From Oceanobacillus alkalisoli (GTDB lineage: Bacteria; Bacillota; Bacilli; Bacillales; Amphibacillaceae): a DNA stretch of 56,658 nt. How positions within the stretch are numbered: position 1 is the stretch's first letter; each line of letters opens with the position of its first letter. Where the stretch lies: positions 1-56,658 of the forward strand of contig NZ_JAKGBW010000023.1 in NCBI RefSeq assembly GCF_021556485.1. The letters are read 5' to 3'. The notes under the pieces were generated by a model. It saw only the letters and a list, made by a program, of their open reading frames with translations, did not search any database and had not been told where the DNA came from. Both the position numbers and the translations under genes were made by a program. Below are positions 1 to 8,343 of the stretch, one piece after another.

Positions 1-57
1 GCACAATACAGCTTGAACCCTTTCATCCAATGTGTGTTTCATTACTTTCTCAGACAT
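1..57 (-). CDS. Transposase OrfA-like N-terminus, cut by the window edge
   Basis: Only the first 19 codons are present (MSEKVMKHTLDERVQAVLC). The KHTLDERVQAVL segment resembles the start of helix-turn-helix OrfA proteins of IS3-type transposases, but the fragment is too short to be sure. A GGGAG ribosome binding site lies just upstream on the minus strand and is embedded in a 15-bp inverted repeat, an arrangement known from insertion sequences that suppress translation from read-through transcripts. The assignment is an inference. Confidence 0.4.
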   Translation of the reverse strand, partial: MSEKVMKHTLDERVQAVLC

Positions 58-65
58 AATAAAAA

Positions 66-120
66 CTCCCTTTATAGTAGTAGAGATCTTTTATTATTTC
101 TCTGTCTACTATAAAGGGAG
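66..120 (-). repeat. 15-bp perfect inverted repeat sequestering a ribosome binding site
   Basis: The arms CTCCCTTTATAGTAG (66-80) and CTACTATAAAGGGAG (106-120) are exact reverse complements with a 25-nt loop; an extra AGAGA/TCTCT pair extends the stem inward. On the minus strand the downstream arm contains AAAGGGAG, the likely Shine-Dalgarno sequence of the adjacent transposase-like gene. Transcripts entering from outside would fold and hide it. The exact end of the insertion element cannot be placed. Confidence 0.6.
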
Positions 121-150
121 CATATCATTTGACCCCGTGTCCCAGTTCGA

Positions 151-318
151 CTAAATAATCGGGTAATATTCTTCATATCGTGGATGATAATAATAGGGTG
201 GTCTTGGGCAGATAAAGGGCATGGTAAATGTTTGTGGATTATCATTATATAGTAATTGCACTTTTTTATCGGAATGATTGATTAGTAATAACTTCACTTC
301 AGGATTATAATAATTCAA
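151..318 (-). CDS. Small Pro/Tyr-rich hypothetical protein (55 aa)
   Basis: A 55-codon ORF starts at TTG (318-316) behind AAAGGATG at suitable spacing and stops at 151. The N-terminal half contains a KLLLINHSDKKVQLLY segment, and the C-terminus is a run of Pro, Tyr and His (PRPPYYYHPRYEEYYPII), a composition seen in some spore surface and coat-associated small proteins. No family was recognised and the function is unknown. It lies between the inverted repeat and the divergent dehydrogenase gene. It could be a chance ORF, but the start signal and biased composition favour a real gene. Confidence 0.45.
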   Translation of the reverse strand: MNYYNPEVKLLLINHSDKKVQLLYNDNPQTFTMPFICPRPPYYYHPRYEEYYPII

Positions 319-480
319 GCAATATCATCCTTTCATTCTTCACTCTTTTATTCTATTCAATTCCCTTCCGGAGTGAGCCCGTACGAACAATAATTTGCAC
401 GTCACGGACGGTGACCATGCACTTTAGCGGGATGGAAAACATAACGTGGGACAAATGACTATTTTAATAAGGAGGTCACT

Positions 481-1410
481 ATGTCTCAAGACAAGCAAAA
501 TAATAGCAATAAGCACGATTATCCCATGCGCCCCAATTACGGAAAAATAACGAAATACGAAGAAATCCCGATTACAGTTCCCGAACAGCGGCAGTTACGG
601 CAACCCGGTGTAGAGAAACTAATGGTTCCAAGGCCAATTATCGAAAATCCAAATTATAAAGGCAGTGCTAAATTAAAAGAAAAAGTATCGCTTATCACAG
701 GTGGTGATAGTGGAATGGGGGCAGCCGCCGCCATAGCTTTTGCCAAAGAAGGAGCAGATATTGCGATTGCCTATTTAGATGAACATGAGGATGCAAATCG
801 GACAAAGAGGAGAATTGAAGAGCTTGGACAGCGTTGTTTATTACTGCCCGGTGACTTGAGGGAAAAGGAGCAGTGTATCGAAATTGTAGAAAAAACGATT
901 CAAAAATGGGGACAGCTTGATATTTTATGTAACCATGTGGGAATTCAATTTCAACAATTGAGCTTGCTTGATATCTCCGATGAACAATTTGATGATACGT
1001 TTAAAGTAAACATTTATTCTCACTTTTTCACGACACGTGCAGCACTTCCTTACTTAAAGGCTGGAAGCTCCATCATTAATACATCTTCTGTTGTGGCATA
1101 CGATGGGAATGATCAATTAATCGATTACACAGCGACGAAGGGAGCTAATATTGGGTTTACCCGAGCGCTTGCAAATAGTTTGATTGATCAGGGCATCCGG
1201 GTGAATGCCATTGCGCCAGGACGGATTTGGACGCCACTCATCCCAGCAAGCTTCTCGGCAGATGAGGTGACATTAGCGGGTAATCCGATGCAACGTCAAG
1301 GACAGCCATTTGAAGTTGCACCAACGTTTGTTTATCTTGCTTCGGATGATTCACGTTTTGTGACAGGGCAAACACTTCATGTGAATGGTGGGCAATGGAT
1401 GTCATCGTAG
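481..1410 (+). CDS. SDR family oxidoreductase, general stress protein 39-like
   Basis: This 309-aa classical-type short-chain dehydrogenase has an N-terminal extension of about 65 residues, as in the Bacillus GSP39/YhdF/YdaD group. Visible motifs are the NAD(P)-binding TGGDSGMG (73-80), NHVG (151-154, a variant of the usual NNAG), Ser202/203, and the catalytic pair Tyr216-xxx-Lys220. It probably reduces or oxidises a small alcohol or aldehyde in the cytoplasm, but the substrate cannot be read from sequence. GGAGGT sits five bases before the ATG. It is monocistronic and followed by a strong terminator. No clear SigB promoter was seen, although homologues are often stress-induced. Confidence 0.88.
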   Translation: MSQDKQNNSNKHDYPMRPNYGKITKYEEIPITVPEQRQLRQPGVEKLMVPRPIIENPNYKGSAKLKEKVSLITGGDSGMGAAAAIAFAKEGADIAIAYLDEHEDANRTKRRIEELGQRCLLLPGDLREKEQCIEIVEKTIQKWGQLDILCNHVGIQFQQLSLLDISDEQFDDTFKVNIYSHFFTTRAALPYLKAGSSIINTSSVVAYDGNDQLIDYTATKGANIGFTRALANSLIDQGIRVNAIAPGRIWTPLIPASFSADEVTLAGNPMQRQGQPFEVAPTFVYLASDDSRFVTGQTLHVNGGQWMSS

Positions 1411-1429
1411 AAAAAAGCTGCTGCATTAA

Positions 1430-1465
1430 ACAAGAAGCCATTGAGGAGGAGGCTTCTTGTTTTTT
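1430..1465 (+). terminator. Rho-independent terminator after the SDR gene
   Basis: The arms ACAAGAAGCC and GGCTTCTTGT flank a short purine-rich loop and are followed by a T run. Confidence 0.8.
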
Positions 1466-1596
1466 AGAGCTTAGATTATAAGAAATAAAGGAAGACTAGG
1501 GGAACGGGCAGGAAAAATGCAACCGATACAAAAGATTGCGGCAACTCTAATCAAATCTTTTTTCAAAGTTACACCGCCCGATTCACGAAATTACAG

Positions 1597-2328
1597 TTAA
1601 CACAATTTAAAATGCACTTCTATACAACGTTCGGCAAACTCCAGTACTTCTTCTGAAATCGGATATAGTCCAGTTTCTTCAGCAGGCAGTTTTCTTATCT
1701 CCCAAAACTTTTCCATCAGTTCGGTATCGCCTTGAAAGTTTTCATTTGTTAGCTCGATTAATTTCAAGGCAACATCCAACCCTTCGTCGGATTCAGGCTT
1801 CCTATCGTATTTAATACACCATTCGATTCTCTGTAACACAGCAATGTATTGTTGGGTTATTTCGTCATTATTGCTGAGGTTCGGTATGATTTCCTGCAAA
1901 AAATTTCTTTCATCTTCTTGAAAATAATCGATCCATTTTTTGCTGCTGTTATCTGAATTTCGAACAAGCCGGGAAACATGTTCCCATGAAAATGATTCCT
2001 CCAAATCAATCATATGAATCAATGAGGTTGTGTTGGAAATACTTGCTTGCAGCTTCGAGAGTTCTTCCTGTAAGTAATTGTAATGGGAGACAAGAATTTG
2101 TCTATAGGATAGTTCATCTAAAATGTCGCGAATATTATCCAGTGGAAGGGAAAGTGATTTTAAAATGATTATTTTTTCTAAAGTAAAAAGGTCATCCTCC
2201 GAATAATAGCGCTTCCCATTATCATCTTTAAAACTAGGGGTCAGCAGGTTGATCTGATCATAATAACGAAGCGTACGCACAGATATATTTCGTTGCTTGG
2301 ATACTTCCCCAGTCGTCCAGCGTTTCAT
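1597..2328 (-). CDS. MerR family transcriptional regulator
   Basis: This is a 243-aa regulator with an N-terminal winged HTH of MerR type (TTGEVSKQRNISVRTLRYYD, then GKRYYSEDDL), a dimerisation helix, and a long alpha-helical C-terminal domain that would bind an unknown effector (TipAS-like size). An upstream in-frame ATG exists at 2346, but GGGAGGA precedes the ATG at 2328 by a good distance, so 2328 is preferred. It is transcribed divergently from the CPBP protease gene across about 80 bp, which suggests control of itself and perhaps that neighbour. The ligand is unknown. Confidence 0.88.
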   Translation of the reverse strand: MKRWTTGEVSKQRNISVRTLRYYDQINLLTPSFKDDNGKRYYSEDDLFTLEKIIILKSLSLPLDNIRDILDELSYRQILVSHYNYLQEELSKLQASISNTTSLIHMIDLEESFSWEHVSRLVRNSDNSSKKWIDYFQEDERNFLQEIIPNLSNNDEITQQYIAVLQRIEWCIKYDRKPESDEGLDVALKLIELTNENFQGDTELMEKFWEIRKLPAEETGLYPISEEVLEFAERCIEVHFKLC

Positions 2329-2406
2329 CAAATTCCTCCCATTCATGCTTGCAGGTTACGTAGCGTCATCTAATATAGTTGAATTATACCATAATCAGGA
2401 AGAGGG

Positions 2407-3114
2407 ATGAGGATGCAATTACAGCAAATGAACTGGAAAAAGCATGACTATTGGGGTTGGAAAGAATTCGTATTATTAATGCTCGTTGAATTTGGATTGA
2501 TACTTGGAGTGGTCAAACCTTTTATTCAACCAATCTATTCCAACCTGTTTGAGAATGACTTATATTCGGGTACTTTATCTGGCTTAACAATGGCTATCAT
2601 ATTAATATTAAGTGTTTATTTTATCGCACTCCGGCCAAGGAAACTTACCTGGAAAGAAGTTGGGATCGAACCATTTGCTGCGAAGGATTGGAAAATGATT
2701 CTTGTTTATTCGGCAGTCTTTATGGTTGGTGCTGTAGTCATTATGACTCTTACAAGTTTGATCGGAAATACATGGGAAAATGAGAAAACAGATGCGATGC
2801 AGCAAAACAGGAGTTTCTTCATGCTTGCCATTGCTTTTATTTCCGCGGCAATTATTTCACCAATCTATGAAGAGATCTTTTACCGTGGGTTTATTTATCG
2901 CTGGCTACGAACGCGCATCGGTTTGGTTGGAGCTATCTTGCTCAGCTCGATTATTTTTACCGTTGTCCATATTCCAACCTACAATGCGATGCCGGTAAAC
3001 TTCTTGGCTGGAATTATCTTTGCTTATGCTTATGAACGATCGGGTTCAATTTGGCCTGCGGTGCTTATTCATGGGATAACGAATGGTGTAATGGTTTTAT
3101 TGGCGAGTTTGTAA
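2407..3114 (+). CDS. CPBP family intramembrane metalloprotease
   Basis: This is a polytopic membrane protein of about 235 aa with the Abi/CAAX-protease signature: EExxxR as EEIFYR (155-160), a second-motif His188 (VVHIP), and the third motif HGITN (222-226). Members of the family are membrane-embedded glutamate/zinc proteases involved in prenyl-protein processing, bacteriocin self-immunity or signalling; the substrate is not predictable here. An ATG at 2413 has better spacing to AGGAAGAGGG than the one at 2407, so the true start may be six bases later. It is divergent from a MerR regulator that may control it. Confidence 0.88.
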   Translation: MRMQLQQMNWKKHDYWGWKEFVLLMLVEFGLILGVVKPFIQPIYSNLFENDLYSGTLSGLTMAIILILSVYFIALRPRKLTWKEVGIEPFAAKDWKMILVYSAVFMVGAVVIMTLTSLIGNTWENEKTDAMQQNRSFFMLAIAFISAAIISPIYEEIFYRGFIYRWLRTRIGLVGAILLSSIIFTVVHIPTYNAMPVNFLAGIIFAYAYERSGSIWPAVLIHGITNGVMVLLASL

Positions 3115-3219
3115 AATTTTTTAAAACATTAAAGTAAAAGTGAAACTTCATCTTCATAAAAATCGTAATATTTAGCAAGTAATTATCAGCATGAACAGAA
3201 TAAAAAGGGAGCGCAGAAA

Positions 3220-3591
3220 ATGGTTAAAAAACTTCCGATGGTATTATTTACGTTAATATTAGCTATCGCTGCAATTTTAATCGCAGCGAGACATCCAACA
3301 GGCCCTAATACTGTTTCATATGACGAACCTTTTGGTTTGTGGCTGTCTATTGGAATGGTCATTATTCTTTTTTTACCGGGACTGATTTTAGCTTTATTCA
3401 AAAACCGGACTGCCAATATGATATTAATCGTATTCCAAGCATTTGTAGCAATTGTATTTCTAGGGATGATGCCAATCGGATTTATTTTCCAGGGGAGTAT
3501 TGGGGTAAGTGTTATTGCACTTCTAGGAACACTAGTCAGTATTGCAAGCATTGTAATAATAGCGAGAACTGGATTGAGGCGGGTAGGTTAA
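3220..3591 (+). CDS. Four-TM hypothetical membrane protein
   Basis: This 123-aa very hydrophobic protein has four predicted transmembrane segments (about residues 5-22, 39-60, 64-90 and 92-115) and a polar loop after the first helix (ARHPTGPNTVSYDEP). No catalytic motif or family was recognised. GGGAG precedes the ATG. A long ORF on the opposite strand covers the same bases but has no start signal, so the plus-strand frame is preferred. Confidence 0.65.
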   Translation: MVKKLPMVLFTLILAIAAILIAARHPTGPNTVSYDEPFGLWLSIGMVIILFLPGLILALFKNRTANMILIVFQAFVAIVFLGMMPIGFIFQGSIGVSVIALLGTLVSIASIVIIARTGLRRVG

Positions 3592-3621
3592 GTTACTGAG
3601 GCTTGTCAACGTCCTTTTTTG

Positions 3622-4015
3622 TAAGATGGACTGACTTTCTAACCACAGATGGGGAAAAAGCTGACCGGAACCGTGATCAAGAATTTATCGATGATATTTC
3701 GGCGACATCAGATATCGTTACATACTGGTAAAAAGGCTGGAAAATCTTGATACACTCCATGACTTAGACGAGTGGGTTTTAATAAAGCAGGTATCTATTC
3801 GGGGAGAAAACCATTTGGTTATGGAAGCAATTGAAAGACAGGTAGCACATTATGCATATCATGTTGGTCAAATTGTCTATATTGGTAAGCAATTGAAAGG
3901 TGTAAACTGGGAGAGTTTAAGTATTCCTAAAGGAAAATCAGAGGAATATTTGAAGGAAATGCTTAAAAAGGAAATTAATCTTTATATGTTGAAATTAAGT
4001 TTTTTACTTCTGTAA
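3622..4015 (+). pseudogene. DUF1572/DinB-superfamily gene remnant
   Basis: The reading frame RWTDFLTTDGEKADRNRDQEFI... continues to TYW, meets TAA, and resumes in another frame as ENLDTLHDLDEWVLIK and then IERQVAHYAYHVGQIVYIGK. The last segment is the hallmark C-terminal helix (HxxYHxGQI) of DUF1572 DinB-like proteins. The N-terminal half is missing and one frameshift is present, so the gene is inactive. It lies directly before the first 51-bp tandem array. Confidence 0.7.
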
Positions 4016-4069
4016 CAGAATAATTTATGCTAGTTTATTCTTCTGGTAGGGTGGAATTCACCTATTGGA

Positions 4070-4545
4070 TATTTAGCTGGATTTTGTCTGGTAGGGCATC
4101 TCCCACGAGACAGTTTCACGGATTTCTAGCTGATTTTGTCTGACAGAACTCTTCTATGAGACAGCTTCATAAATTCCTATCTGGATTTGTCTGATAGAAC
4201 TCTTCTCTAAGACAGTTTCACGGATTTCTATCTGGATTTGTCTGATAGGACTCTTCTCTAAGACAGTTTCACGGATTTCTATCTGGATTTGTCTGATAGA
4301 ACTCTTCTACGAGACAGTTTCACGGATTTCTATCTGGATTTGTCTGATAGAACTCTTCTCTAAGACAGTTTCACGGATTTCTATCTGGATTTGTCTGATA
4401 GAACTCTTCTCTAAGACAGTTTCACGGATTTCTATCTGGATTTGTCTGATAGAACTCTTCTACGAGACAGTTTCACGGATTTCTATCTGGATTTGTCTGA
4501 TAGGACTCTCCCATGAGGCAGCTTCACAAACTCAGAGTTAATTGT
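4070..4545. repeat. 51-bp tandem array 1 (about nine units)
   Basis: Nine near-identical units start with TGTCTG at about 4085, 4137, 4188, 4239, 4290, 4341, 4392, 4443 and 4494. Each consists of a 27-bp imperfect palindrome bounded by TGTCT and AGACA, and a 24-bp linker containing TTTCACGGATTTCTATCTGG. The outer units are more divergent than the inner ones. The reverse complement of the unit matches the array at 19155-19835 in period, palindrome and linker. The corresponding reading frame has stop codons (TGATAG) in every unit, so the array is not coding. Confidence 0.92.
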
Positions 4546-4745
4546 GTCTCATAAAATGTCCGCCTGCGAAGTCATAATTGCTAGGACACCCTTTAATAAA
4601 ATATTAAGTACAACTCACTATGAGTAGTGAATTTAATATAACTATTGGTTATCAGTTCGTATAACAACTATATATTGTATTTATCAGATATTGTTTAGTA
4701 AGATGAAACTAACGGTAGATATTGAAAATATATGGAGGAATTCAC
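4546..4745. other. AT-rich intergenic stretch after array 1
   Basis: No gene was recognised. A possible diverged half unit (TTGTGTCTCATAAAATGTC) continues the array, and AT-rich sequence then leads to the VOC gene start. Confidence 0.4.
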
Positions 4746-5132
4746 ATGATTATTGGTCTGCATCACGTACAAATTACCATTCCAACGGGGATGGAAACGG
4801 AAGCGAAAAACTTTTACTGCAACGTGTTAGGGTTGTCTGAAATTGAGAAACCAGAAGCTTTGCAAGGACGCGGAGGATTTTGGCTAAAAGCAGGAGATAG
4901 AGAAATACATGTCGGAGTAGAAGAAGGATTTGATCGAACGAGAACAAAAGCACATGTAGCTTATCAAGTTCTCGATATCGATTATTGGAGAAATGTTATA
5001 AAACAAAATAATGTTGAAATTGTAGAAGCGATAGCTCTTCCTAATCATAAACGGTTTGAATTTAGAGATCCTTTTGGGAATAGGGTGGAGCTTACACAGG
5101 TAGTGCAGCACAAGGAAGAGTCGAATAGATAA
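4746..5132 (+). CDS. VOC family (glyoxalase/bleomycin-resistance fold) protein
   Basis: This is a 128-aa single-domain VOC protein. It starts with the typical LHHVQITIP strand (His6/His7), has IHVGVE (His55), HVAYQV (His70) and the C-terminal RDPFGNRVEL (Glu115). These are positions where the family places metal ligands. The reaction could be lyase, isomerase or dioxygenase, and the substrate is unknown. An ATG 24 bases upstream lacks a ribosome binding site, whereas GGAGG lies nine bases before the ATG at 4746, so that start is chosen. It stands alone after the repeat array. Confidence 0.85.
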   Translation: MIIGLHHVQITIPTGMETEAKNFYCNVLGLSEIEKPEALQGRGGFWLKAGDREIHVGVEEGFDRTRTKAHVAYQVLDIDYWRNVIKQNNVEIVEAIALPNHKRFEFRDPFGNRVELTQVVQHKEESNR

Positions 5133-5229
5133 AGAATTAAAATGAATCAATCTATTTAGTTGAGAACTGTTATCATTTAGTGTATATTAAGCAGTAACAA
5201 TCTATCTAATGGAGCGAGGAGAATATGTC

Positions 5230-5946
5230 ATGCAAATATATTGGACGAAAATAAATAAGATTGTTGAAGAAACGCCCGAGGTTAAAACGTATTTCGTCGA
5301 CTGTCCGGAAGGCCTTACATGGGAGGAAGGTGCCCATATCCACTTGGCATTAGAAGGTTTTAATGCCGGAGATAAACCAAACCGCAGTTTAATCCGCCAC
5401 ATGTCCATCTCCACTTTACCACAGGAAAATTCAATCGGGATCACGACACGCATTAAAGAACAGTGCTCGGAGTTTAAAGAAAATTTAAGAGCGCTCAAAA
5501 TCGGTGATGAAGTTGCGATATTCAAGATTCATTCGAATGTACCGCTTAAAAGGGAAGATAAAAATGTCTACCTGCTGTCATCGGGTGTCGGGCTGGCAAC
5601 ATTCAGACCGCTTGTGCTTGATTATTTCGAGCGTGCTGATAACGTCAATCAAATGCATTCCTTAAACATTGATTCATCAAGAGATTTCCTATTCCCTGAT
5701 ATTTTTGAATCTGTCGCTGATAAGAAGTTCACCTCACAGTTCGTTGATAATCGTAAAGACTACTATGAAGAAGTGAAAAATCTTGCTGCAGACAAGGACG
5801 GACTATTCTATGTTGTCGGTAGTGACGAATTTTTAAAGCAGAGCATTGAAGTTTTGCAAGAGCAAGGTGTTAAGCCAGAACAGATTATGCTCGATAAGCA
5901 TAAACAACAACGTCCTGAGTTTTTGTCAGTTGATGTGTCCGTTTAA
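5230..5946 (+). CDS. Ferredoxin-NADP reductase-like flavin oxidoreductase
   Basis: This 238-aa protein has the FNR module: an FAD-binding beta barrel with RHMSIS (56-61, the RxYS motif), a GVGLATFRP loop (119-127) typical of NAD(P) pyrophosphate binding, and FYVVGS (193-198) near the end of the nucleotide domain. No [2Fe-2S] cysteine cluster is present, so it would need a separate electron partner. The ATG at 5209 has no ribosome binding site; the ATG at 5230 is preceded by GAGGAG. It is cytoplasmic, its partner is unknown, and its transcript ends at the shared terminator at 6034. Confidence 0.82.
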   Translation: MQIYWTKINKIVEETPEVKTYFVDCPEGLTWEEGAHIHLALEGFNAGDKPNRSLIRHMSISTLPQENSIGITTRIKEQCSEFKENLRALKIGDEVAIFKIHSNVPLKREDKNVYLLSSGVGLATFRPLVLDYFERADNVNQMHSLNIDSSRDFLFPDIFESVADKKFTSQFVDNRKDYYEEVKNLAADKDGLFYVVGSDEFLKQSIEVLQEQGVKPEQIMLDKHKQQRPEFLSVDVSV

Positions 5947-6033
5947 GGAATGAGCTATTCCCTATACTGGCGTTCTCGAAACGATTGGGAATTACACTCG
6001 AATTACAGACTAGGCTTTTAAATGATAACGTAA

Positions 6034-6064
6034 CAAGGCTTGGAGGTCGAATCTCCAAGCCTTG
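6034..6064. terminator. Bidirectional terminator between convergent genes
   Basis: A perfect 12-bp stem (CAAGGCTTGGAG / CTCCAAGCCTTG) with a 7-nt loop is flanked by T- and A-rich tails. It serves the plus-strand reductase gene and the minus-strand acetoacetyl-CoA ligase gene. Confidence 0.9.
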
Positions 6065-6079
6065 TTTCCATTTCTGCTA

Positions 6080-8059
6080 TTATAATTCTTTCGCAAACTC
6101 CAAGAAATAATCCAGTGCTTGCTGATTCCCAAGCGATCCTTTATTTACAACGCGTTCTGCCGACTGTCCCATCAGAATCTTCTTCACAGGCACTTCCAGC
6201 TTCTTGCCATTCAACGTTTTCGGCAAGTCTGGTGCAACGTAAATTCCTGTTGGAACATGACGCGGGGAGCAATAATCCCGAATCTGTTTCTTAATACTTG
6301 CCTTCAACTCCCTAGTAAGCTCGTATCCTTCTTTTAAAACGATAAATAATGGGGTGATGGAATCCCCAGAAGGTGACGGGATATCGACGATTAAGCTATC
6401 TTCAATTTCCGGAATCTTATCGACGGCACGATATATTTCACTTGTACCAATCCGGATGCCACCTCGATTGATTGTTGCATCCGAGCGCCCGTAGATGACG
6501 CAAGTCCCCCGGTTCGTCACTTTAATATAATCCCCGTGACTCCAAATTCCATCATACAAGTCAAAATAACTTTCATACAGACGTGTTCCAGCTGCATCGT
6601 CCCAGAAGAAAATAGGCATCGCTGGGAAAGGTTCGGTTAGTACAAGTTCACCGACTTCATCAATATGGGCAAGCCCAGCTTCATCGAAACTTTCCACTTT
6701 TGCTCCGAGACCACGGCATTGCAGCTCACCTGCATAGACTGGTAAAATAGGCGCTCCGATGACGAAGGCTGTACAAACATCGGTGCCGCCGCTGACGGAA
6801 GCAATCCAGAGATCTGCTTTCACATTATCATAGCACCATTTGAACCCTTCAGGTGGCAGAGGTGACCCGGTTGAGCTAATATTCTGCAGAGCACTTAAAT
6901 CAAACTTCTCTTTCGGCTTAAGGTCTTCCTTCATGCATGCCGTGATATAGCTTGCACTTGTTCCAAAAAGGTTCATCTTCGTATCTTGGGCAAGCTTCCA
7001 AAGTGTATCCGTGGAAGGATATGCAGGGTTTCCGTCATAAAGGATGATCGTTGTTCCCGTAAGCAGACCCCCGACAAGGAAATTCCACATCATCCAGCCG
7101 GTTGTGGTGAACCAGAAGAAGCGATCATCTTCACCTAAGTCACAGTGGAAGGTAAGTGCTTTCAAATGTTCGATTAACATCCCGCCTTGACTATGTACGA
7201 TTGGTTTGGGCGTTCCAGTCGTGCCGGATGAAAATAAAATCCAAAGTGGTTCATTGAATTCGACATGTTCAAATGTTAAGTTTTTTTCTTCTGTGTTTTC
7301 AGCAGCTTTTTCCCAGCTGATCGGGCTTTTCAACTTGCTGAAGTCAGCGTCGATTTTTAAATAAGGTATCGTGATGGTTGCTTCAAGGGAAGGGATTTCC
7401 GCTTGAATCGATTGGACAGTCTCCAGTCGGTCGAACTCTTTCCCGCCATAGCGGTAGCCGTCTACGGCGAACATAACTTTTGGTTGGATTTGTTTAAAGC
7501 GGTCAATGACGCTCTGCGTTCCGAAGTCAGGCGACGCGCTGGACCAGATTGCTCCTAAGCTTGCGGTTGCTAGGAAGGCAACAACGGTTTCATAGTTGTT
7601 GGCGCTGTAGCTGACAACCCGATCCCCTTTTTGCACACCGAGTTTCTTCAATGTTTGTTGAATGGCCAAAGTGTCCTCGTATAACTTCCCCCAGCTCACT
7701 TCTCTAAGTTCAGGTCGTACTTCAGATGTATAGATAATTGCTGTTTTCTCTGAATCTCTATTTCTGAAAACATGCTCCGTATAGTTGATGGTTGCTCCTT
7801 CAAACCATTTCGCACCTGGCATCTGCCGCGCAGAAAGGACGGATTGATAAGGGGTGCTTGATCCGATATCAAAGTATCCCCACATCGCCTCCCAGAATGC
7901 TTCCAGTTCGGTGACGGACCAGTCCCATAGTTTGTCATAGCTATCAAATGAAAGCTTGCGATGTTGCTGCAGCCAGACCATGAAGTGGTTCAGGTTGCTG
8001 TTTTCTTTTCTCTCTTGTGTTGGTTCCCATAATAATGTGCCCTCTTGAATGCGCTCCAT
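6080..8059 (-). CDS. Acetoacetate-CoA ligase
   Basis: This 659-aa ANL-superfamily enzyme activates acetoacetate to acetoacetyl-CoA with ATP. It has an N-terminal ACAS_N region (WLQQHRKLSFDSYDKLWDWS), the P-loop SSGTTGTPKP (277-286), the GGTDVCTAF core motif (424-432), the hinge/A8 motif GRSDATINRGGIRIG (524-538), and the C-terminal catalytic lysine region NGKKLEVPVKK (about 617-627). Length and the WFEGATINYTEH segment fit acetoacetyl-CoA synthetase rather than acetyl-CoA synthetase. GGAGG precedes the ATG. The promoter carries an overlapping CcpA box, so catabolite repression is expected, consistent with use of ketone bodies or polyhydroxybutyrate breakdown products. Confidence 0.9.
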   Translation of the reverse strand: MERIQEGTLLWEPTQERKENSNLNHFMVWLQQHRKLSFDSYDKLWDWSVTELEAFWEAMWGYFDIGSSTPYQSVLSARQMPGAKWFEGATINYTEHVFRNRDSEKTAIIYTSEVRPELREVSWGKLYEDTLAIQQTLKKLGVQKGDRVVSYSANNYETVVAFLATASLGAIWSSASPDFGTQSVIDRFKQIQPKVMFAVDGYRYGGKEFDRLETVQSIQAEIPSLEATITIPYLKIDADFSKLKSPISWEKAAENTEEKNLTFEHVEFNEPLWILFSSGTTGTPKPIVHSQGGMLIEHLKALTFHCDLGEDDRFFWFTTTGWMMWNFLVGGLLTGTTIILYDGNPAYPSTDTLWKLAQDTKMNLFGTSASYITACMKEDLKPKEKFDLSALQNISSTGSPLPPEGFKWCYDNVKADLWIASVSGGTDVCTAFVIGAPILPVYAGELQCRGLGAKVESFDEAGLAHIDEVGELVLTEPFPAMPIFFWDDAAGTRLYESYFDLYDGIWSHGDYIKVTNRGTCVIYGRSDATINRGGIRIGTSEIYRAVDKIPEIEDSLIVDIPSPSGDSITPLFIVLKEGYELTRELKASIKKQIRDYCSPRHVPTGIYVAPDLPKTLNGKKLEVPVKKILMGQSAERVVNKGSLGNQQALDYFLEFAKEL

Positions 8060-8094
8060 CTGACGACCTCCTTATCGTTATGTGAATTACTACC

Positions 8095-8123
8095 ATTATA
8101 TGAAAGCGTTTGCTGTGTGTAAA
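8095..8123 (-). promoter_or_regulatory. SigA promoter with overlapping CcpA (cre) operator for acetoacetate-CoA ligase
   Basis: On the minus strand TTTACA (-35, 8123-8118) and TATAAT (-10, 8100-8095) are separated by exactly 17 bp. The plus-strand ATGAAAGCGTTTGCT at 8100-8114 fits the cre consensus WTGNAANCGNWNNCW at every position and fills the spacer, so CcpA binding should block RNA polymerase. Confidence 0.8.
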
Positions 8124-8343
8124 GGAAACCTTCTCCTCATGTATGTATTGAAAAGGGAGTGATCGGGACATGGGCAAGTTGTTACGTGAGGAATCCATTT
8201 AAAATCGTGATGTTTTCCATCAGAAATCTTTTTCTCGTAGATTGCTGGGGTCGGATAAAATCACACTTACGGAAAGTCCAATGGAATGGGCCATGTCGGA
8301 ATGCTCCTTATAAGGGTTAAAAACGTTGAAGAAATCTTTACAA

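Noticed and set aside
1238-1441. Minus-strand frame over the SDR gene and its terminator
   Set aside because: It is antisense to a well-defined gene and crosses the terminator hairpin.
3186-3551. 121-aa minus-strand frame opposite the four-TM protein
   Set aside because: It has no start signal and unusual composition; it mirrors the codon structure of the plus-strand membrane gene.
4085-4545. CRISPR array
   Set aside because: Palindrome and 'spacer' are both conserved from unit to unit and no cas genes are present, so these are plain tandem repeats.
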